The notes under the pieces were generated by a model. It was given only the letters and a program-made list of their open reading frames with translations, searched no databases and was not told the origin of the DNA. A DNA stretch of 64,000 nt from Dryomyza anilis (Eukaryota > Arthropoda > Insecta > Diptera > Dryomyzidae), in the NCBI GenBank assembly GCA_951804985.1, contig OX638131.1, positions 372,001-436,000 of the forward strand, read 5' to 3'. Made by a program: the position numbers and the translations under genes. Shown in pieces: positions 60,263-64,000 of the stretch (positions within the stretch are counted from its first letter, which is position 1; every line of letters starts with the position of its first letter).

Positions 60263-60457
60263 TTTTGATCAGGATATAGCCTCACGAAATCCGTATTAAT
60301 AATACAGTAGGTCGTCCAAATCTAAAGATATTTTATATACGTTATAATAATTGACGAATAAACCAACAGAAAAAATTTAAAAAAATATAAATTTTGCTGA
60401 TTTTGAAAGCACTTCAAACTTTAAAATTTGATTACCCAACATTTTAAAATGTATATT

Positions 60458-60890
60458 CCCTAGTAGAAATTTTGGTAGGGCCATGCTCATGAACTGATCA
60501 TGTCATTATTTGAGATAATCGGGATATGACGAGGCCCACGATGTCCTTGTAACGCAGTGTCCTGATCATGTACTCACCTCAGGCAATGATCATGTACTGA
60601 TCGGGTAATTCCCCATATCATTATTTATCTGACCATTGCCTTGTTAAAACATGAGCATACGAAAGCACTACAAATACCCGATGAAATAAAATATCATACC
60701 TCATTGAAACCTGATCATTGCATTGAAAATTTCTTTATGAGGAACAACTAATGTAGCTTTGATCGGGACCATTGGCTGTTTAGATAATGTAAGGCAATGG
60801 CAATGCAATGATCATATTAGCTCTAATAGGGGTTACCTGACGAAACCCCGATCATTTCTCGATGGCGCATCGGGCAAATTTCCACTAGGG
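60458..60890. mobile_element. MITE with CCCTAGTRGAAATTT inverted termini (family H)
   Basis: The left end is CCCTAGTAGAAATTTTGG and the right end, reverse-complemented, is CCCTAGTGGAAATTTGCC. The interior is rich in the palindromic word TGATCATG and in ATCGGG/CCCGAT (CTGATCATGTACTCACC, AATGATCATGTACTGATCGG, CCCCGATCATTTCTCGATGG). CCC...GGG ends are reminiscent of piggyBac-type elements, but the flanks are TATT and TTCG, not TTAA, so the class is open. There is no frame. Confidence 0.7.
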
Positions 60891-60961
60891 TTCGCCCCTT
60901 TTGCTTATCGTCACTGGCATGCCAAAGGGGCATTTTAAAAAATGTTGGGAAATCAATTATA

Positions 60962-61165
60962 CACTCAGAAAAAACACACCATAAAATTAATAATTTTACT
61001 ATTAAAATTAGTCAATAGGATATTTGTCCGAATCCTATTAAATGGTGCAAAATACTATAAAATTTATTTGAGTTTGTATAAATATTTACTATTTGTATAC
61101 TATTAAATCAATAACTGTCCTATTGACAAATTTTAATGGGATTTTATGAGTTTTTTTTCTGAGAG
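60962..61165 (+). mobile_element. short MITE family I, copy 2, with TA flanks
   Basis: The 204-bp element starts CACTCAGAAAAAACACACC and ends GAGTTTTTTTTCTGAGAG, flanked by TA at 60960-60961 and 61166-61167. The interior words TATTAAAATTAGTCAATAGG and CCTATTGACAAATTTTAATG face each other, and CCATAAAATTAATAATTTTA faces ATGGGATTTTATGAG. It is intact, and its partner at 57313-57512 is older. Confidence 0.8.
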
Positions 61166-61167
61166 TA

Positions 61168-62269
61168 AAGTAAAAAATGGTCAAAATTAAATTTAACACT
61201 ATAAAAAGATCTGAATATTCCAATCGTACATCACTTTTCATTTCATAATAATGATTACACTGTCCTACACTCATTTTGGTGCAGTAAAAGTTCCAGCTAA
61301 AATTTGATACATTCATCGCGCTGATTTCGATTTCTCATTTTATTGCTCTTCCTTTATTTTTAAAATTCCAACAAAAGATATTCGGTATAACATGCAGAAA
61401 ACAGCGCGCTACAATACAAAAATTAGTTTTTTAACGGGAAGATATAAGGAATAAATACAAAACTTTGGGAACAAAATACGTATTACTTAATGAATAAAAA
61501 TTTTGAAAATGATTCTTATGAACTATTATGTAGAATCATGCATTCTCTTTAAAAGCCTATTTTAGAAAATAAATGGTTAAAAAGTTATAAATACTGGATT
61601 AAATAAAGGCAACATTTTTTTACTTGATAAATTGAAATTTTATTATTTTGCAAATTTTGCAAATTTTAATCTAAAAAGTAAAAAAAAATGTTGAACCAAG
61701 AGTTGTAGTTTATATTGGATGCTGCTTTAATTGGGAAAATTAAGTTTCAATAAAAGTCTGAAAGTGTCTTGTGTTCAAAAACGTTAAGAATATTTTTTAT
61801 TATTGAATGAAAAATATTAAAAAAAATCATAGACAGATATTACTAATTCATTTGATATAGAAATAACAAAGTAGTATAACTAGCTTATAATTTATATGAA
61901 TGAATCTAATTACAACAGTTAATATCTTAGATGGGGATTTAAAGAGCATACTTTGCTCCGCATAATAGTTCACAAAAATCATTTTTAATATATCTGACCA
62001 CTAAGTAATACAAAATTGTATTCCCAATATTTTTTAATTTTTGAAAAATGTTGAATTTATTTTGCTTATATCTTGCAAACCAATTTTTTCACGCATAAAA
62101 TCTAATTTTTGAATTATAGTGCGATGTTTTCATCGTTTAATATCGAAAAGATAATTTAATTTTTCTTTTGTAGGAATTTTAGAAATAAAAATAGAGCAAC
62201 AAAATAAGAAAATGAATTACTAAAAAGTCTCCTCCAACTTCAAAATTTGTATTTTTCGGGCAGTCAAAT
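61168..62269. other. AT-rich DNA, nothing recognised
   Basis: Short frames only. The text has the general look of decayed transposon but no duplicated landmarks within the window. Confidence 0.35.
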
Positions 62270-63600
62270 ATTAAATTATTTTTAGCATAAAATCGAAGTG
62301 CAAATTTTCATACAAAACTTTCAAAATTATTCTGTGATTTATTACGAAATAACTATAAACATTAGGAACAAAAAATAAATATACAAAAATAAAGTACTTG
62401 ATCTCAGCTATGTTTTTAAATATTAAAAAACAAAAAAATTTCAATCGTAATGATAATTTCTATACGGTACTTTTTGTTCTGTCCTGAATTTGTCTGCGAT
62501 TATTTGTCAAAAAGTATTCATTTTAGAAAACAAACATTCAGAAATTTTCGTAAATAATTTTAAACGAGTTGGGAAAGTTAGGTCACATGGGGCGGATTTT
62601 TATAGTCGGTCGGGCCCGACTATGGAATACCCTACACCTATTTAATTGCATACCTTAATTTTAAAGATTTTAATTATGCTGAACCTCCCCACCCTCAGAA
62701 TATTATTCACATAACAGAAATTTACGTCTTATATCTCCATAAACTAAAAAATTTATAAAAAAGTATAAAAAACTAATAAAAAAAAGAAACATAATTAGGC
62801 GGACAACGTCTATATTTAAAATTTTGAAAGACTAATATTTCATAGATTTGATTTTAATAATTTACGGATCCAATTTCCACTATGAAAACCCGGGAAATAA
62901 TGAAAAAAAAGTGGGCGGATCAAGCCCATTTTTGGACCACATATTTTTAGGTGAATTATAACAATACGTTTTAATATCTTATATCCTATATCTTGAATAC
63001 TTTTCGAGTTATTAGTTTCTAAAGAGTTATATAAAAGTGACTTGTATGGGAGGTGGGCGTGTCCGTTGACCGATTTGGCTCATTTTCAAACTCAGTTCCT
63101 ACTTTTGGCTAAAATATAGTATTACGAAATTTTATCGCATTCTGATCAGTATTTCTCAAGTTATTCTGTATTCGGACTGCAAGACAGCAAGACGGACAGA
63201 CAGACAGACGGACATGGCTAAACGGACTCGGGTAGTGATGCTGATCAAGAATATATATACTTTTCCATACCTGACACGCCTCCTAAGGGGCGTTACAATA
63301 TATGCACAAAGTTAATATACCCTGTACCTCATAGGTGTAGGGTATAAAAAATATTTTAACTCAAAATTTAGTGACTTATTGAAAAATTCATATGCACCAT
63401 GCACTTCCGTTTTCTGTCCCGGCCGGATCGACCACTATTTAATTTATAAATTTTAATCTACCGTATAAAAATTCTTAATATTTTGCAACTGTTTAGCTCT
63501 GTTTAAATTCTACGTACACGAAAAAATAAAAATCAAGTAAATTCATTAATTGTCCAATTATTAAAGTTTTAAGCGTACAAATGTCCCGCCCGGTAGCTCA
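62270..63600 (+). repeat. dispersed repeat R1, copy 2, split by an INE-1-like element
   Basis: 62270-62565 and 63349-63600 together match the R1 text at 62-420. Landmarks on the left are TCTGTGATTTATTACGAAAT, AACTATAAAC and TCTATACGG. Landmarks on the right are CTGTCCCGGCCGGATCG, TTTTAATCTACCGTATAAAA and AATGTCCCGCCCGG. TGTGATTTATTAYGA and TCTATACGG appear in the opposite order to copy 1, so R1 may itself contain an internal tandem repeat. Confidence 0.55.
62566..63348 (-). mobile_element. INE-1/DINE-1 ('mini-me')-like element, copy 4 (diverged subfamily)
   Basis: Read in reverse it opens TATACCCTACACCTATGAGG, then has CGTTACAA, CCTCCTAAGGGGCG in place of the copy 2 text, GATCAGCATCACTACCCGAG, ATGTCCGTCTGTCTGTCTGT and a long tail with CACGCCCACCTCCC. 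It ends at ATAGTCGGGCCCGAC and CATGTGACCTAACTTTCCC. The overall order is that of copies 1-3, but the interior is largely different, so this is a separate subfamily. Confidence 0.75.
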
Positions 63601-63610
63601 GGAAATGCCC

Positions 63611-64000
63611 AAATGCCACGAGCAGAACAAAAAAATCCCAGAAATAAATATTTGTTTGCACAAATTGCAAATGATTCAATTGGAGTTTTTAAAAAATCGT
63701 ATTTATGGGAGGATACCTTAGAATGACCATTCAATTTAAATTTTAAAACTCAGAAACTATTTAAAATGCTATTTATTCTCTATATTAGCCCAACATAATA
63801 TTTCCAAGAAATAATGTTTTTTTATATTTCAAAGACAAAACAAAAATTTTACTTTCCAACTCAATTCAAATTTCAATTCATTTGCTCCTGTTCCTGAATA
63901 CAAAATAGACCTATTTCAATTCATTTATATTTTGTGAAACAAATTTAATTCGAAATATTTATATGAATATCGGAATATGCCCTTATTTGAGCATAGAAAG
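63611..64000. other. AT-rich DNA at window end, nothing recognised
   Basis: The text TTTCAATTCATTTRYTCCTG and CTATTTCAATTCATTTATAT suggests a small duplication near 63870-63930. No gene is seen. Confidence 0.35.

Noticed and set aside
62..63600. Pair of long terminal repeats bounding a retrotransposon (R1 at both edges)
   Set aside because: The copies are 62 kb apart and diverged, and there is no gag or pol frame, primer-binding site or TG..CA boundary between them.
1..64000. Transfer RNA, ribosomal RNA or other structured RNA genes
   Set aside because: No B-box-like GGTTCGAATCC with a matching A-box and no rRNA words were seen. The many hairpins are explained by foldback transposons.

Overview
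This 64 kb window looks like AT-rich intergenic or long-intron DNA from a higher fly (Diptera, Schizophora; a calyptrate such as a blow fly, house fly or flesh fly would fit, but the species cannot be read from the sequence). Four large copies and one remnant of an INE-1/DINE-1/'mini-me'-like element carry the diagnostic core (TTCTTGATCAGCATGACC followed by GTCY tetranucleotides). The GC-richer islands contain the CAG/CAA-rich, GTCT-rich text typical of fly introns and upstream regions. I find no protein gene, rRNA or tRNA that I can name. The longest open frames are short, lie inside repeats or GC-rich islands, and match no family I recognise. Three short stretches look more protein-like than the rest (near 36.7, 47.3-47.6 and 57.7-57.9 kb) and are treated as findings, not as genes.

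Layout. Repeat-poor, GC-richer blocks (about 1.56-2.2, 5.0-6.1, 7.0-8.4, 12.1-13.4, 17.3-18.9, 21.7-23.4, 24.6-25.1, 25.8-26.2, 27.0-27.7, 29.4-31.7, 36.5-37.9, 41.0-42.9, 43.7-45.3, 46.4-47.8, 51.5-53.6 and 58.3-59.2 kb) alternate with AT-rich repeat blocks. The most abundant repeat, family A, is built from the word CATCATATTGATGAA and has about fourteen copies or fragments. Two complete copies (19301-20082 and 32062-32817) have inverted termini starting CACAGAAAAA and are flanked by TA on both sides.

Around family A sits a set of further short, non-coding, foldback elements. Each has an interior made almost only of its own short self-complementary word: ACGAA/TTCGT at 10 kb, GGTTGCGACAACC at 13.5 and 50-51 kb, GCAAT/ATTGC at 39.9 kb, TTTGCAGCAAA at 40.7 kb, GAACCGACC/GGTCGGTTC at 49-50 kb, TGATCATG at 60.5 kb, and others. 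Several share the same CAC..AGARAAA terminal pattern although their interiors are unrelated. I consider this convergent or shared architecture the most interesting feature of the window.

Other well-supported events are: a hAT-type element (35296-36163) with an exact 8-bp target duplication GTAATAAC; a double hairpin (59.67-60.26 kb) whose second loop is the reverse complement of the first; a 469-bp tandem duplication at 49.06 kb; nested insertion of family A into family B at 50.7 kb; INE-1-like insertion into a tandem array at 38.8 kb; and an old repeat present at both edges of the window, split at the right edge by an INE-1-like insertion. No genes work together here in any way I can demonstrate. 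The window is best read as a transposon graveyard plus presumptive regulatory DNA of neighbouring gene(s).
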